From the NCBI GenBank assembly GCA_904395785.1, contig CAJFOG010000191.1, positions 1-33,898 of the forward strand: 33,898 bases of DNA, given 5' to 3'. A program made the position numbers and the translations under genes. Positions 1-8,002 of this stretch are shown here, piece by piece. Numbering within the stretch: position 1 is the first letter of the stretch; every line of letters begins with the position of its first letter. Source of the stretch: an uncultured Eubacterium sp. GTDB lineage: Bacteria > Bacillota_I > Bacilli_A > Erysipelotrichales > Erysipelotrichaceae. The notes under the pieces are model-generated. The model was not told the origin of the DNA, made no database searches, and saw only the letters and a program-made list of their open reading frames with translations.

Positions 1-14
1 ACCTTATAATTTAT

Positions 15-77
15 GGGGTGCTATTTACCCCATGTTATTTAAGACCCCATAGATTGTAAGCCCCACGTTATTTTAGA
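15..77. repeat. Imperfect direct repeat at the left edge, possible mobile-element end
   Basis: Two 17-base units, CCCCATGTTATTTAAGA (29-45) and CCCCACGTTATTTTAGA (61-77), differ at two positions. A short GGGG/CCCC hairpin (15-31) lies at the left side. The core GTTATTTAAGA recurs exactly at 8048-8058, next to a large hairpin that also carries GGGGTGC. The shared pieces suggest remnants of one interspersed repeat or insertion-sequence end. No transposase is visible in the window, so the identity is inferred. Confidence 0.4.
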
Positions 78-82
78 TTACC

Positions 83-137
83 AAAAAGACTTAATTCAGT
101 CCATAATAAACCTGGAAATCTGAGTTAAGTCTTTTTT
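83..137. terminator. Bidirectional rho-independent terminator
   Basis: The arms AAAAAGACTTAATTCAG (83-99) and CTGAGTTAAGTCTTTTT (120-136) pair along their whole length with one G-T wobble. They leave a T run on the plus strand and another on the minus strand. It lies just past the stop of the minus-strand Fic gene and would also end any plus-strand transcript entering from the left. Confidence 0.8.
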
Positions 138-175
138 CGTATTTTCAAATATATTCAAACTAAATAATCTTTATT

Positions 176-1249
176 TTATACAAATACATTATATAAACGT
201 TGATAACGATACCCTTTTTTCACAACTGTTTTATCCGGTACTACAATACCTAATTCTACTAGTTTATTAATAATTCTAGAAACACTCGCCTTAGACACAC
301 CTGTCAACTCTTCTATTTCTTTTTTCGTAAATACCACCTGTGTCATAATAATAGGCATGATTTTATACACCAATGAGCTTCTTATACTTTCAATTGTCTT
401 CATATCTTCTTGATATATTTTCTGTATCATTTTTAGCTTATAAATAAAACTATTACACTGATCTATAACACATTGTAAGAAAAATTTTAAATATCCTAAA
501 TAATTTCCTCTTCTACTTTCCATTAAATTTCTTTGATAAGATGGTTTATAAACTTCTAGAATTTCTGACATAAATAAAATTGGCTTTTCATCAGTAAGAA
601 GTGCTAACTGTATAGGAATTAATGCACGCCCTAATCTTCCATTTCCATCTTTATATGGATGAATTGTTTCAAACTGTGCGTGTGATAACGCAATATTAAT
701 GAAAATAGGATCGATAAATGCATCATTCATGTATTCATATAAGTTCAACAGTAATTCAAGGACTTGTTCAGGCACTGGAGGAATAAAAGTTGCCCCCTCT
801 ATTCCTACTCCTCTAGGACCAATCCAATTTTGCGTCTTTCTAATTTCTCCAGGCTCTTTTTCTGCACCTCGCACACTATTTAAAAGTATCTTATGCATTT
901 CATTTACTAACGTATGATTTATATTATGCCCCTGTGCAATTTTTTCATAGGCATAATCAATTGTTATCTTTAAGTTTTGAATTTCTCTATGATCATCAGT
1001 TTCATCCATATATTTTAGATAATACATTTCATCTTGAGAAACTTGTGTACCTTCTATTTGTGTTGATTTTAAACTCTCCGTTAATAAGACTGAATCTAAG
1101 AAAAAATGAGATTCAAAGTTTAAATTTTCTAATAATGATTTGTATTCTCCATACTTTTGATTAGCTTCTGATATTAATGTTAGTAACTCTTTATCTATTT
1201 TATACTCTATCGGTAGTTTCTTAGCTTCATATGGCTTCATTAGTTTCAC
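176..1249 (-). CDS. Fic family protein (putative AMPylase) with C-terminal winged helix
   Basis: This 357-residue protein has the Fic active-site loop HPYKDGNGRLGR at about 197-208, where the His is the catalytic base and the following acidic and Asn residues bind Mg-nucleotide. Fic enzymes usually transfer AMP from ATP to a protein hydroxyl. The N-terminal region carries STQIEG at 62-67, which fits the S/T-xxx-E-G/N inhibitory helix of class II Fic proteins, so self-inhibition is expected. The last 70 residues look like a winged helix-turn-helix (TGVSKASVSRIINKL), which suggests DNA binding. An RBS GAGGTG precedes the ATG. The gene stands alone, with its own promoter inside a palindrome and a terminator just past the stop. 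The target protein is unknown. No paired small antitoxin gene is seen, as expected when the inhibitor helix is built in. Confidence 0.9.
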   Translation of the reverse strand: MKLMKPYEAKKLPIEYKIDKELLTLISEANQKYGEYKSLLENLNFESHFFLDSVLLTESLKSTQIEGTQVSQDEMYYLKYMDETDDHREIQNLKITIDYAYEKIAQGHNINHTLVNEMHKILLNSVRGAEKEPGEIRKTQNWIGPRGVGIEGATFIPPVPEQVLELLLNLYEYMNDAFIDPIFINIALSHAQFETIHPYKDGNGRLGRALIPIQLALLTDEKPILFMSEILEVYKPSYQRNLMESRRGNYLGYLKFFLQCVIDQCNSFIYKLKMIQKIYQEDMKTIESIRSSLVYKIMPIIMTQVVFTKKEIEELTGVSKASVSRIINKLVELGIVVPDKTVVKKGYRYQRLYNVFV

Positions 1250-1261
1250 CTCTTTTACTAT

Positions 1262-1299
1262 ATGATATAATTATATCATGTTTATATCATATTATTCAA
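1262..1299 (-). promoter_or_regulatory. Fic gene promoter with palindromic operator
   Basis: On the minus strand, TTGAAT (1294-1299) and TATAAT (1270-1275) are 18 bases apart. The -10 lies inside a perfect 18-base palindrome, ATGATATAATTATATCAT (1262-1279). The half site TTATATCAT repeats 11 bases further along (1282-1290), within the spacer. This layout suits repression by a dimeric DNA-binding protein, plausibly the Fic protein's own winged helix; that link is inference. Confidence 0.65.
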
Positions 1300-1556
1300 A
1301 ATATGAAATTTTTATACAAAAAAAATAATTAACAAACTTAATTTCAATCTTGTATACCTTTTCCATCTTATTAAAAACTATTACTCTACTTTACAGCATT
1401 TTAATATCTCTTTGAAATTACTGCTAGTACAATTACCTATTCTTTATTAAAGCAAACACCTTATAAAGAAAATTGAAATATTTATATGAAGTTACTAAAA
1501 TGTTAAAATAGTTAAAAAGCTCATTTAATCAATTATCGTTACTTATACGGTTATTT
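1300..1556. other. AT-rich intergenic stretch, no gene seen
   Basis: Between the Fic promoter and the end of the rpiR-type gene I find no convincing open frame, RNA or strong hairpin with a T run. The regulator therefore has no obvious terminator here. Confidence 0.5.
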
Positions 1557-2357
1557 TTATTGTTCACAAGAATCTAATTTTTCTTTTTTATGATAAATAG
1601 CCTCAATAAGAATTTCTATAAATAAGAAAAAAGTAATCGCATCATCAATTAGATATTTTGTAAATGAATGAGATACATAAGGTAATGCAATCATATAATC
1701 ACTTAGTTTAGATAATGGTGATTTAGGCGTCATTGTAATTAGAATAACTTTTACTCTTTTTTGATGACATTTTTCAATAATATTATGATATAGTTTTGAT
1801 CCACTAATAGAAAATATCACGACAACATCTCCTGGTTGTATTACTTCTAATTGAATTGTCATTAATGTTAAATCACAAATACTAAAACTAGAAATACCTT
1901 GTCTATTTAATCGAAATGTTAATTGATTCGCTGAATAAGAAGAATGCTCAAATCCCATTGTAATAACCTTATTCGCATAAAGAATTAAATCTGCAATGGC
2001 ATTTAATTCCTTTGATGATACCAATTGATTTAACTGTTGAATACCTTCCATATAAGAAGACAATACATCATTTTTTGCAGTAGGAAGATTCATATACGTT
2101 ACATGATGTTGGGATATGTTACCATTTTTTAAATCTAATTCTGATAATAAATCGTGTTTGAATTCTAAATATCCTTTATATCCTAATTTTTGACATAAGC
2201 GAATGACAGCACTTCGTGATGTATTACACGAAGAAGCAATTGCATCTGCTGGAAATCTTTGTACATCATATGGATACTGTAAGAGATAATCCGCTACTTT
2301 CCGTTCATTTTTGGACAATTCTGGAAGTAACGTATGTATTTTTTCTAAAACAGGCAT
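1557..2357 (-). CDS. RpiR/MurR-family transcriptional regulator (HTH + SIS)
   Basis: This 266-residue protein has an N-terminal RpiR-type helix-turn-helix: SKNERKVADYL at 15-25, then a recognition region around SCNTSRSAVIRLCQKLGYKG at 43-62. A SIS sugar-phosphate isomerase-type domain occupies roughly 115-250 (ISGSKLYHNIIEKC, VILITMTPKSPLSKLSDY). RpiR proteins sense phosphorylated sugars through the SIS domain and control nearby transport genes. The gene is divergent from the EIIBC-sulfatase operon and has its own consensus promoter in the shared 232-base gap, so it most likely regulates that operon with a sugar phosphate as effector. Whether it activates or represses cannot be told. The length is normal for the family. 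Confidence 0.88.
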   Translation of the reverse strand: MPVLEKIHTLLPELSKNERKVADYLLQYPYDVQRFPADAIASSCNTSRSAVIRLCQKLGYKGYLEFKHDLLSELDLKNGNISQHHVTYMNLPTAKNDVLSSYMEGIQQLNQLVSSKELNAIADLILYANKVITMGFEHSSYSANQLTFRLNRQGISSFSICDLTLMTIQLEVIQPGDVVVIFSISGSKLYHNIIEKCHQKRVKVILITMTPKSPLSKLSDYMIALPYVSHSFTKYLIDDAITFFLFIEILIEAIYHKKEKLDSCEQ

Positions 2358-2400
2358 ATATACGCACCTTTCTATCTTTTATTCATACTATTTCTTGAAA

Positions 2401-2429
2401 ATTATACCAATTCAATATACGAATGTCAA
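2401..2429 (-). promoter_or_regulatory. Promoter of the RpiR-family regulator
   Basis: The minus strand reads TTGACA (2424-2429), 17 bases, then TATAAT (2401-2406): an exact sigma-A consensus with ideal spacing, about 45 bases upstream of the regulator's ATG. Such a strong promoter usually needs repression, which fits the dyads just upstream. Confidence 0.8.
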
Positions 2430-2441
2430 CGAATGGAAAAT

Positions 2442-2561
2442 GTGCATAATTGCACGAATTTTATAAAATTTGTTCATTTTTGTACATTTTTCATAAAAAT
2501 TTGTTGCAAAAATGAACGTTTTTTTAGTATAATGAACACACAGAATGTGAAAGGGCTCTCA
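2442..2561 (+). promoter_or_regulatory. Promoter, operator dyads and candidate cre of the sulfatase-PTS operon
   Basis: TTGCAA (2504-2509), 18 bases, TATAAT (2528-2533) forms the plus-strand promoter. Around the -35 lies an inverted repeat with perfect 11-base arms, GTTCATTTTTG (2472-2482) and CAAAAATGAAC (2507-2517), a good candidate RpiR site. GTGCATAATTGCAC (2442-2455) is a second dyad. Downstream of the start site, TGAAAGGGCTCTCA (2548-2561) differs at one core base from the cre consensus and could mediate CcpA repression. The RBS AAGGAGG sits at 2576-2582. Protein assignments to these sites are inferred. Confidence 0.65.
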
Positions 2562-2589
2562 AATTTTCTGTTGTAAGGAGGAAAAAATT

Positions 2590-3966
2590 ATGGCAATTAA
2601 AGATTACCAATCCGTTTCTAAAGAAATTATTCAATTATCTGGAGGAAAAGAAAACTTTTCTAAAATTGAAAACTGTGCAACACGTGTTCGAATCACTTAT
2701 CATCATATTGAAAAAGTTAATATTGATAAATTAAAAGAAATTGAAGGTGTATTAAGTGTTGTTGTACAAGGAGCAGTACAGTTAGTAGTTGGTCCTGGTG
2801 TTTGTAATAAATTATGTGAAGAATTAAAACGTAAAACAGGTGCTGAATTAGTAGTAGAAGCAGAAACTGAGCAAAAAAAAGATAATCCGCTAAAAGTTAT
2901 TTCTGATATTTTTGTTCCAATTTTACCAGCATTGATCGCTGCAGGTATTGTACAAGGTATTAAAAACATTTTAACTACTATTGCTTCATCACAAGCGATA
3001 CAAGCAAATATAGTAGCCACAGAATCATTAACTGCAGCAGAAGTATGGCTACATCAATCCCATTTATTAGGATTAGTAAATATTTTTGGTATTTTATATA
3101 ACTCAGTATTCAATTTTTTAGCAGTTTATGTAGGATATTCTGCGGCAAAACGTTTAAAAGTAAATCCAGCTTTAGGTGCAATGGTTGGATTTATAACTCT
3201 ACAACCTACATTATCTGCATTTCATGTTACAGCAGGTAAAGGTGGACTATTTGGTGTAATTGCTGGAGTAATCGTATTAAAATATGTAGAAAAATATGTA
3301 CGTAAATTTACACCTGATGCAATTGCTGTTATTTGTGTACCAACTTTTAGTATGTTCATTACCGCAACTGTATTAATTTTAGCTTTAATGCCTGCATGTG
3401 GTGTATTATCTGATGTTATTATCAATGGTTTATTATTTATATTAGACAAAACTGGTGTATTTGGTGGATTTATTTTAGCAGCTTTATTCCCTACATTAAT
3501 TTCTACTGGATTACATCATGGATTAGCTGCTATACACATGGAAATGTTAAATACAATTGGTAAAGCTCCTTTAAATGCTGTACAGGTTATGAGTAATGCT
3601 GGAATGGTAGGAGCAGCAGTTGGAATATGGTTATTAACACGTAAGAAAAATGAGAAAATCGCAAAAGCTGCAGAAGGAGCAATTCCTACATCATTTTTAT
3701 GTGTAGGTGAACCTGTAATATATGGTGTATGTTTACCTTCAGGATTTGGATTTATTACTGGTTCTATTGGTGCAGGTGTTGGGGGAGCTTGTATTATCCT
3801 ATTTGATGTAGCTTTCAATGCGATGGGTATGGCCGGAATGTCAGCACTTCCTTTAGTTGCAGATGGAAAATATCTGTATTATCTTATCAGTTATTTTGCA
3901 GGAGCAACAGTAGCATGTATTTTAACTTATATTGTAGGAAAGAAAAAAAGATATGGTGAAGAATAA
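2590..3966 (+). CDS. PTS transporter EIIBC, glucose/sucrose superfamily
   Basis: This 458-residue membrane permease has an N-terminal EIIB domain (about 1-90) with phosphocysteine C29 in ENCATRVR, followed by a polytopic EIIC domain from about 105 to 450 with the usual Gly-rich loops (ALFPTLISTGLHHG, FLCVGEPVIYGV). No EIIA is fused; a separate EIIA is encoded 2.3 kb downstream in the same operon. The B-C order without A resembles the sucrose, trehalose and N-acetylmuramate branch. It should import a sugar while phosphorylating it. Because the next genes are a sulfatase, an anion exporter and a sulfatase maturase, the substrate is inferred to be a sulfated sugar. The exact sugar cannot be read from sequence. 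Only 41 bases separate it from the sulfatase gene. Confidence 0.9.
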   Translation: MAIKDYQSVSKEIIQLSGGKENFSKIENCATRVRITYHHIEKVNIDKLKEIEGVLSVVVQGAVQLVVGPGVCNKLCEELKRKTGAELVVEAETEQKKDNPLKVISDIFVPILPALIAAGIVQGIKNILTTIASSQAIQANIVATESLTAAEVWLHQSHLLGLVNIFGILYNSVFNFLAVYVGYSAAKRLKVNPALGAMVGFITLQPTLSAFHVTAGKGGLFGVIAGVIVLKYVEKYVRKFTPDAIAVICVPTFSMFITATVLILALMPACGVLSDVIINGLLFILDKTGVFGGFILAALFPTLISTGLHHGLAAIHMEMLNTIGKAPLNAVQVMSNAGMVGAAVGIWLLTRKKNEKIAKAAEGAIPTSFLCVGEPVIYGVCLPSGFGFITGSIGAGVGGACIILFDVAFNAMGMAGMSALPLVADGKYLYYLISYFAGATVACILTYIVGKKKRYGEE

Positions 3967-4007
3967 ATAACTATATCAACGATACATATTGAATAAAGGA
4001 GGTATTT

Positions 4008-5474
4008 ATGAGAGTTATTCAAATTACATTTGATACATTAACAAGAAAATTTTTACCAAACTATGGATGTGATTGGGTAATTGCTCCTAATTTTAAACGA
4101 TTAGAAAAACATTGTACAAGATTTGATAATTTTTATGCAGGAAGCTTACCATGTATGCCTGCAAGAAGAGAAATGCATACAGGTAAACATAACTTCTTAC
4201 ATAGAAGTTGGGGTCCATTAGAACCATTTGACTATTCTGTATTTGAAGTATTAAAACAACATGGTATTTATACACACTTAGTCACTGATCATTCTCATTA
4301 TTGGGAAGATGGTGGATGTACTTATCATAATCGTTATAATACTTGGGAAGGCTTTAGAGGTCAAGAAGGCGATAGATGGGTATCCCATGATATCGAAGCA
4401 TTCATTCCACAAAATAGACATATCTTAAATAAACAAGGAATCTCTGTTAAACAACACTATAGAAACAGACTTCGCCAACAAAAAGAAGAAGATATGTCTA
4501 GTGTCAAAACAATACATGCTGGAATTGAATTTTTAAAAGAACATAAAGATTTAGATAATTGGTTACTACATATTGAATGTTTTGATCCACATGAACCATT
4601 CTATGTACCACAAACCTATCGTGATTTATATGACTTAAAGGAAGAAGAAACCTTAAATTGGCCACGATATGGTAAAGTCGCATGTGATACATATAAAGAC
4701 GATATAAAAAATAGTCAAAAAGAATATGCTGCTTTAATCACAATGTGTGATACACATTTAGGACATATTTTAGATTTTATGGATAAACATCAAATGTGGG
4801 AAGATACAGCACTCATTATTCATACAGACCATGGGTTTTTACTTGGAGAACACGAATGCCTTGGAAAAAATTTCCCGCCTTGTTATGACGAATTAGTTCA
4901 TACTCCTTTCTTTATGCATCTACCAAAAACACAATCTATTTCCTATAGCGATCATTTGGCAACTACTGTCGATATTCCATTAACAATATTAGATCTATTT
5001 CAAATCAATCAAAATGAATTAAAAGAAGTAGATGGAACATCTTTATTACCTATTCTTCAAAATAATCAACAAGTAAGAGAAATTGCTTTATTTGGAATTC
5101 ATGGTTCTTACACATGTATTACAGATGGAAAAGAAGTATATATCAAAACAGGATTAAAAGATAAACCATTTTATGAATATACATTAATGCCAACAAATAT
5201 TAGAGGATTTTTCAAACAAGAACAATTAAAAAATGGAACTCTCATTTCAGGTGATAGATTTTCTAATGGCATCCCATATTTAAAATATCCTGGTGTACAA
5301 ATATATGGAAGCGAACAATTTCCATATAAACTATATAACCTTAAAGAAGATCCTACTCAAGAATTTCCTATAATAGATGAAGAATTAGAAAAGAAATGGA
5401 ATACTCTTTTAATAGAAGCATTAAATCGTATTCATGCACCAAAAGAAGAATTTGATAGATTAGGTTTAAAATAA
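4008..5474 (+). CDS. Cytosolic cysteine-type sulfatase
   Basis: This 488-residue alkaline-phosphatase-superfamily hydrolase has the sulfatase signature C49-M-P-A-R53-x4-T-G, in which C49 would become formylglycine. Other metal and substrate residues seen are D9, H195 in FDPHEP, D274-H275 in HTDHG and K287. There is no signal peptide, so the enzyme acts in the cytosol, unlike the exported sulfatases of many gut bacteria. That fits its place between a PTS permease and a TauE-type exporter, with its maturase (anSME) in the same operon. The N-terminal metal site has a single Asp (FDTL), as in the phosphonate monoester hydrolase-like branch, so phosphodiester or phosphonate ester hydrolysis is an alternative; the maturase and exporter favour sulfate esters. 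The RBS GGAGG is ideal. Confidence 0.88.
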   Translation: MRVIQITFDTLTRKFLPNYGCDWVIAPNFKRLEKHCTRFDNFYAGSLPCMPARREMHTGKHNFLHRSWGPLEPFDYSVFEVLKQHGIYTHLVTDHSHYWEDGGCTYHNRYNTWEGFRGQEGDRWVSHDIEAFIPQNRHILNKQGISVKQHYRNRLRQQKEEDMSSVKTIHAGIEFLKEHKDLDNWLLHIECFDPHEPFYVPQTYRDLYDLKEEETLNWPRYGKVACDTYKDDIKNSQKEYAALITMCDTHLGHILDFMDKHQMWEDTALIIHTDHGFLLGEHECLGKNFPPCYDELVHTPFFMHLPKTQSISYSDHLATTVDIPLTILDLFQINQNELKEVDGTSLLPILQNNQQVREIALFGIHGSYTCITDGKEVYIKTGLKDKPFYEYTLMPTNIRGFFKQEQLKNGTLISGDRFSNGIPYLKYPGVQIYGSEQFPYKLYNLKEDPTQEFPIIDEELEKKWNTLLIEALNRIHAPKEEFDRLGLK

Positions 5475-5475
5475 C

Positions 5476-6270
5476 ATGATATATTTCATATCTCTTTTAT
5501 ATGGTGTTATCAGTTTTCTATCTTCATTGGTTGGGGCAATTTGTGGAATTGGTGGTGGCATTATCATCAAACCAGTTTTAGATATTTTTCACTTAGACGA
5601 TGTTACCACAATTTCATTTTTATCTGGATGTAGTGTATTGGCAATGAGTTTATATTCTGTTTTAAAACAAATGAAATCAAATCGTACATTAATTGATTTA
5701 AAAAGCATCACTCCATTAGCAATAGGAGCAGCTATTGGTGGAATTGTTGGTAAACAAATGTTTCAAAGTATCATACATTTTTGTATAAATTTAAATATTG
5801 TTCAAATGATACAAGCAGGATGCCTTATTATATTAACAATATTTACTTATATTTATAATTTATATAAACATAACATAAAAACATATGAATTAAATAATCA
5901 CTATATTAGTTTTATAGTAGGATGTATATTAGGAATATTATCTAGCTTTTTAGGAATTGGCGGTGGTCCTATTAACTTAGTAATATTATCTTATATATTT
6001 TCAATGAATATTAAAGTTGCTGCTGTTAATAGTTTATATATTATACTATGTAGTCAATGTACATCCCTTTTATTTACATTTATCACGAATACCATTCCAC
6101 CTTTCTCCTTAAAAACTTTAATATTTATGATCATTGCAGGAGTATTAGGCGGTGTTGTTGGAACTTATATGAATCGTAAGATGAAAGAAGAAACTGTTAA
6201 TATATTATTTTCGTATATAATGATTGTTATTATTGTGATAAACATTTATAATATTCTTAAATTTATTTAG
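5476..6270 (+). CDS. TauE/SafE-family anion exporter (putative sulfate/sulfite)
   Basis: This 264-residue protein is almost entirely membrane helices. It has the two-repeat layout of the TauE/SafE family: GIGGG at 24-28 and again at 160-164, each followed by a Pro-containing helix. Characterised or proposed members move sulfite, sulfoacetate or related anions across the membrane. The ATG begins one base after the sulfatase stop, so translation is probably coupled. In this operon the plausible cargo is the sulfate released by the sulfatase, which would otherwise build up. The direction and the exact anion are inferred from context. Confidence 0.82.
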   Translation: MIYFISLLYGVISFLSSLVGAICGIGGGIIIKPVLDIFHLDDVTTISFLSGCSVLAMSLYSVLKQMKSNRTLIDLKSITPLAIGAAIGGIVGKQMFQSIIHFCINLNIVQMIQAGCLIILTIFTYIYNLYKHNIKTYELNNHYISFIVGCILGILSSFLGIGGGPINLVILSYIFSMNIKVAAVNSLYIILCSQCTSLLFTFITNTIPPFSLKTLIFMIIAGVLGGVVGTYMNRKMKEETVNILFSYIMIVIIVINIYNILKFI

Positions 6271-6287
6271 AAAGTAGGTTGATGTTT

Positions 6288-6776
6288 ATGAGTTTTTTAC
6301 AAAAGTTATGGAAGAAAAATGAGATAAAAGATGGTGATATTGTATCACCTGTTACAGGAACAATAATAGCTACTAAAGATATTGCGGATAGTGTATTTGC
6401 GCAAGAAATTATGGGACAGACAATAGGAATTGTCCCAGAAGAGGGGATTGTTGTTTGTCCTGTAAATGGAAAAGTAGAAGTTTTGTTTCCTACTGGCCAT
6501 GCTTTTGGAATTAAAGGAAATGATGGTAATTCTTATTTAGTACATATTGGTATTGAAACAGTTAATTTACAAGGAAAAGGATTCACTACTTGGATAAAAC
6601 AAGGACAAAATGTAAAAGCTGGTCAAAAAGCAGTCGATGTAGATTTACAGTATGTAAAAAGTAATGGTTTAGATACTACAGTGATGCTTATTGTGACAGA
6701 GAAAAAAGATGACTGTAATATCCAATATGTTGAAAAAAGCAATGTTATAAAAGCAGAAAAAATAAATCAAGGATAG
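6288..6776 (+). CDS. PTS EIIA, glucose (Crr) family, stand-alone
   Basis: This 162-residue phosphocarrier has the EIIA-Glc fold signature. H71 lies in FPTGHAFG and the phosphorylated H86 in VHIGIETVNL. It would take phosphate from HPr and pass it to C29 of the operon's EIIBC, which lacks an A domain. I chose the ATG at 6288 because AGG at 6276-6278 lies nine bases upstream; in-frame TTG 6279 and ATG 6282 are too close to it. The gene starts 17 bases after the exporter stop. The stop codon lies inside a perfect hairpin (6769-6791). Confidence 0.9.
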   Translation: MSFLQKLWKKNEIKDGDIVSPVTGTIIATKDIADSVFAQEIMGQTIGIVPEEGIVVCPVNGKVEVLFPTGHAFGIKGNDGNSYLVHIGIETVNLQGKGFTTWIKQGQNVKAGQKAVDVDLQYVKSNGLDTTVMLIVTEKKDDCNIQYVEKSNVIKAEKINQG

Positions 6777-6791
6777 CAATTTGCTATCCTT
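6769..6791 (+). promoter_or_regulatory. Intra-operon hairpin over the EIIA stop codon
   Basis: AAGGATAGC and GCTATCCTT form a perfect 9-base-pair stem with a 5-base loop, extendable by a further near match. The EIIA stop lies in the left arm. No T run follows, so a terminator is unlikely. It may stabilise the upstream mRNA or lower expression of the maturase that follows. Confidence 0.5.
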
Positions 6792-6817
6792 TGATATATA
6801 AGTTTGGAGGAAATATA

Positions 6818-7903
6818 ATGAAACAGATATCATTTTTAATTAAACCTGCCTCATCCTTATGTAACTTAAATTGTAGCTATTGTTTTTATAAGGATATAGC
6901 ACAATTAAGAGATACATATAGTTATGGTATTATGAATGAAACAACCATACAAAATATTATTCAACAAGCACTCAATCAACAAGTAGAACAAATAAATTTT
7001 TGTTTTCAAGGTGGAGAACCTACACTTGCAGGAATACAATATTATCAAACATTTATACATTATGTTAATTTATATAATACACAGAAAAAACGTATTACTT
7101 ATGCAATACAAACAAATGGTACTATTTTAAATAATGAATGGATTACATTATTTAAAACATATGATTTTTTAGTGGGTATTTCATTGGATGGTTTTTTAAA
7201 AAATCATGATAGTGTTAGAAAAGATCAGGAACAAAACGGTACTTTCCAAAAAATCATTGCTTCTATTAAGACATTAGAAGAAGAAAATATAAAGTATAAT
7301 ATTTTAACTGTATTAACAAACACATTAGCAAAACATCCAGTAAAATTATACAATTTTTATAAACGTAATCATTTTGAATATGTACAGTTGATTCCCTGTT
7401 TACCTTCATTAGATACAACTACTCACGATAATACCTATGCATTAACACCACAAGATTTTGCATCTTTTTATAAAACTTTTTTTGATCTATGGTATCAAGA
7501 TTATCTGAATAATAAAAAAATGTCTATTATCTTATTCGATAATGTAATTTCTATGTTTAAAGGTGAGTTACCTTATCAATGTGGAATGTTAGGATCTTGT
7601 CAATTACAATTTGTGATTGAAGCAAATGGAGATGTATATCCATGTGATTTTTATGTATTAGATGAGTATTTATGTGGAAATATCAATCAAAATACCTTAC
7701 AAGATATTATGAATTCAAAACAGTCTAAAAAATTCTTAAATCAACCGAAAACATATTGTGCTTTATGTGCAAATTGCATGTTTAAGCCTATGTGTAATGG
7801 AAACTGTAAAAGACAAAATATTTGTATGTTTAATGAACATTACTGTGGATATCAAGAGTTTCTCACACATGCATATCAGTATATGATGATACGCCCTATA
7901 TAA
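6818..7903 (+). CDS. Anaerobic sulfatase-maturating enzyme (radical SAM, SPASM)
   Basis: This 361-residue radical-SAM enzyme begins with C15-x3-C19-x2-C22, the ligands of the catalytic 4Fe-4S cluster. The C-terminal SPASM region carries many further cysteines (QCGMLGSC, VYPCDFYVLDEY, CALCANCMFKPMC, NGNC), which hold two auxiliary clusters. This is the pattern of anSME, which oxidises a sulfatase Cys or Ser to formylglycine without oxygen. Its substrate is almost certainly the operon's sulfatase at C49. I chose the ATG at 6818, preceded by GGAGG at 6806-6810; the upstream in-frame codons would overlap the hairpin. Dependence on anaerobic chemistry agrees with a strict anaerobe. Confidence 0.93.
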   Translation: MKQISFLIKPASSLCNLNCSYCFYKDIAQLRDTYSYGIMNETTIQNIIQQALNQQVEQINFCFQGGEPTLAGIQYYQTFIHYVNLYNTQKKRITYAIQTNGTILNNEWITLFKTYDFLVGISLDGFLKNHDSVRKDQEQNGTFQKIIASIKTLEEENIKYNILTVLTNTLAKHPVKLYNFYKRNHFEYVQLIPCLPSLDTTTHDNTYALTPQDFASFYKTFFDLWYQDYLNNKKMSIILFDNVISMFKGELPYQCGMLGSCQLQFVIEANGDVYPCDFYVLDEYLCGNINQNTLQDIMNSKQSKKFLNQPKTYCALCANCMFKPMCNGNCKRQNICMFNEHYCGYQEFLTHAYQYMMIRPI

Positions 7904-8002
7904 TTATAAATGAGCAAGTTTCATTCTTATTCTCACATATTAAATTGAATAACTATATTATTATTTTCCATACTTATAAAGTTACCCTATGCATCACATT
8001 TT

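Noticed and set aside
3222-3449. Open frames opposite the EIIBC gene and many similar ones opposite other genes
   Set aside because: They lie antisense inside clearly conserved coding sequence, lack ribosome sites and look like no protein family.
1557-3966. murR-murP type N-acetylmuramate locus
   Set aside because: An RpiR regulator beside an EIIBC resembles murR/murP, but there is no MurQ etherase gene, and the operon continues with sulfatase functions.
6791-6817. Longer N-terminus for the sulfatase maturase
   Set aside because: The extra codons cover the hairpin tail and the GGAGG site itself; ATG 6818 gives the normal anSME N-terminus.
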